DNA of 64,000 nt from Flavivirga sp. 57AJ16 (GTDB lineage Bacteria > Bacteroidota > Bacteroidia > Flavobacteriales > Flavobacteriaceae), in the NCBI RefSeq assembly GCF_028736925.1, contig NZ_JAQZAT010000005.1, positions 62,001 to 126,000 of the forward strand. The letters run 5' to 3'. The position numbers and the translations under genes are program-made. Below the pieces are notes generated by a model. It was not told the DNA's origin and did not search any database. It worked only from the letters and a program-made list of their open reading frames with translations. Positions 62,970 through 64,000 of the stretch are shown here, in pieces. Each line of letters opens with the position of its first letter. Positions within the stretch are counted from its first letter, which is position 1.

Positions 62970-63884
62970 ATGAGTATATCGCGAAAAACGATTCTTATAA
63001 TTTTAGCTTTTATTGCCATTTATGTTATCTGGGGGTCTACTTATCTACTCAATAAAATAGCGGTAACAGAAATACCACCTTTTTTTGTGGCTGCTAACCG
63101 TTTTACCTTTGCAGGACTCATCATATTTGTTATAGCTAAGTTTATGAAACTTAAACTTGCCATTAGCAGAAAACAATTTATTAATTGTGTTATTGTTGGT
63201 TTTTTATTTTTAGTATATGGCAATGGTGTTTTTATTTGGGCATTACAGTACTTAGATAGTGGCTTTGCTGCTCTTGAAGCTTCTACCCAGCCTCTTTTTG
63301 TGTTATTGTTGATGCGGCTTATAGATGGTAAAAAAATGCAGATAAAATCTTTAATAGGTGTCGCATTGGGTATTATTGGTATGTATCTTTTAGTAAGCCA
63401 AAAGGAACTGGTTACCAATGATGAAAGTTTGTTGGGTATGTTTATGATCCTTACCTGTGTTTTAAGTTGGAGCTATGCCAGTGTTTATGTTGCTAAAGCC
63501 GATTTACCACCCAATTATTTTGTTAGTACGGCATACCAAATGATTATTGCCGGCGTGCTTTTAACTATAATAAGTTTGCTCTTAAATGAAAATTGGCTTT
63601 CACCTATCGATTGGAGCCCTGAGGTACAATGGTCCTTAATTCTTTTAATTGTATTTGGAAGTGTTATTGCTTTTACAGCATTTAATTATTTGCTTAAAGT
63701 TGTTTCTACAGAGAAAGCTGCTACTTCGGCTTATGTAAACCCTATAGTTGCAATAATATTAGGTTGGTTTGTACTTGATGAAACCATTACAGGTCAAACC
63801 ATTATGGCAGCTTGTATTCTTTTAACAGGTGTTTTCTTTATCACTTCGCGCAAAAGAATGAAAACCAGAACTATTGGAAGTTAA
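62970..63884 (+). CDS. EamA/DMT-family transporter
   Basis: A 304-aa inner-membrane protein with ten predicted TM helices in two EamA repeats (about 1-140 and 150-300). YVIWGSTYLLNKIAV is the usual first helix and AATSAYVNPIVAIILGWFVLDE the usual ninth. It exports or imports a small metabolite such as an amino acid or drug; the substrate is not predictable. A second EamA gene begins at its stop codon. Confidence 0.92.
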   Translation: MSISRKTILIILAFIAIYVIWGSTYLLNKIAVTEIPPFFVAANRFTFAGLIIFVIAKFMKLKLAISRKQFINCVIVGFLFLVYGNGVFIWALQYLDSGFAALEASTQPLFVLLLMRLIDGKKMQIKSLIGVALGIIGMYLLVSQKELVTNDESLLGMFMILTCVLSWSYASVYVAKADLPPNYFVSTAYQMIIAGVLLTIISLLLNENWLSPIDWSPEVQWSLILLIVFGSVIAFTAFNYLLKVVSTEKAATSAYVNPIVAIILGWFVLDETITGQTIMAACILLTGVFFITSRKRMKTRTIGS

Positions 63885-64000
63885 GAGTGCTATAAAATTT
63901 ATGCTTATTAGTACATTGGCATTTGCTTGTATGAATGCCATCGTTAAGCAGTTACTACATATTGATGCCTTTCAGATTGTTTTTTTTAGATCGATAGGCT
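63874..64000 (+). CDS. EamA-family transporter, N-terminal fragment (window edge)
   Basis: The open frame runs off the window. From ATG 63901 it reads MLISTLAFACMNAIVKQLLH, then IDAFQIVFFRSIG, the first helix and loop of an EamA transporter. In-frame upstream codons KSAIKF match the start of relatives, so a TTG at 63874, overlapping the previous stop, is my preferred start; 63901 is the safe alternative. It is probably co-translated with the preceding EamA gene. Confidence 0.75.
   Translation, partial: MEVKSAIKFMLISTLAFACMNAIVKQLLHIDAFQIVFFRSIG

Overview
The window looks like a chromosome segment from a marine-type member of the Flavobacteriaceae (Bacteroidota). The DNA is AT-rich, few genes have a clear Shine-Dalgarno sequence, and several promoters show the Bacteroidota -7 box TAnnTTTG. 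The gene content fits the family: a SprB-like surface adhesin, DUF3822, a fused E1 alpha/beta dehydrogenase, short Ppx, a DnaX without zinc cysteines, and a DUF5117/DUF4953-type metalloprotease. No tRNA, rRNA, CRISPR array, intact IS transposase or phage gene was seen.

Layout. 1-5.1 kb: the 5' part of a very large repetitive secreted adhesin (minus strand) and a small exported protein before it. 5.5-10.1 kb: a SixA-like phosphatase, the polyphosphate pair ppk-ppx and a small outer-membrane barrel. 10.1-11.1 kb: a gene-free block of direct repeats and hairpins. 11.1-17.7 kb: miaE, a lipoprotein, dnaX, rnpB (RNase P RNA), an internally deleted pseudogene, a tetranucleotide tract, an NTF2-like lipoprotein, rsmD, DUF3822 and a membrane protein. 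17.8-23.4 kb: a RecD-like helicase, then a cluster of kdsB, HAD phosphatase, CAT-fold acyltransferase, KdnB-like dehydrogenase and PlsC-type acyltransferase, probably for envelope (Kdo/lipid) chemistry. 23.4-28.2 kb: three hairpin elements, a large zinc metalloprotease, a NYN-LOTUS protein and a repeat-rich gap.

28.2-38.7 kb is a minus-strand run: Gfo/Idh oxidoreductase, YebC, phhB, an RmlD-like reductase, glutaminase, gcvT and the thrABC operon. The operon is preceded by an unlabelled 37-codon leader peptide very rich in Thr codons, which implies attenuation. 38.8-48.0 kb: nnrDE, a TlpA-type lipoprotein, a signal-less solute-binding-like protein, a uridine-phosphorylase-like enzyme, DUF1835, SUI1, an IPNS-like oxygenase and the fused E1. 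48.2-51.4 kb: sulfite oxidase plus monohaem cytochrome c, a rhodanese remnant, a fatty-acid-hydroxylase-type membrane protein and a 3D-domain lipoprotein. 51.5-53.8 kb: a lone ExbD, a ~1 kb stretch holding two paralogous 28-aa ORFs and a 44-aa ORF, and an exported protein. 54-64 kb: aldo/keto reductase, a 1.4 kb tandem array of hairpin repeats, an S9 peptidase, a sulfatase, a DEAD-type helicase, a cold-shock-domain protein and two EamA transporters (the last cut by the window edge).

The most promising new item is the pair of 28-aa ORFs at 52594-52869. They keep 22 of 28 residues while differing at seven synonymous codons, a pattern expected of real micro-proteins. Other notable items are the thr leader, the many small inverted-repeat elements, and two gene remnants (14.7 and 49.9 kb).
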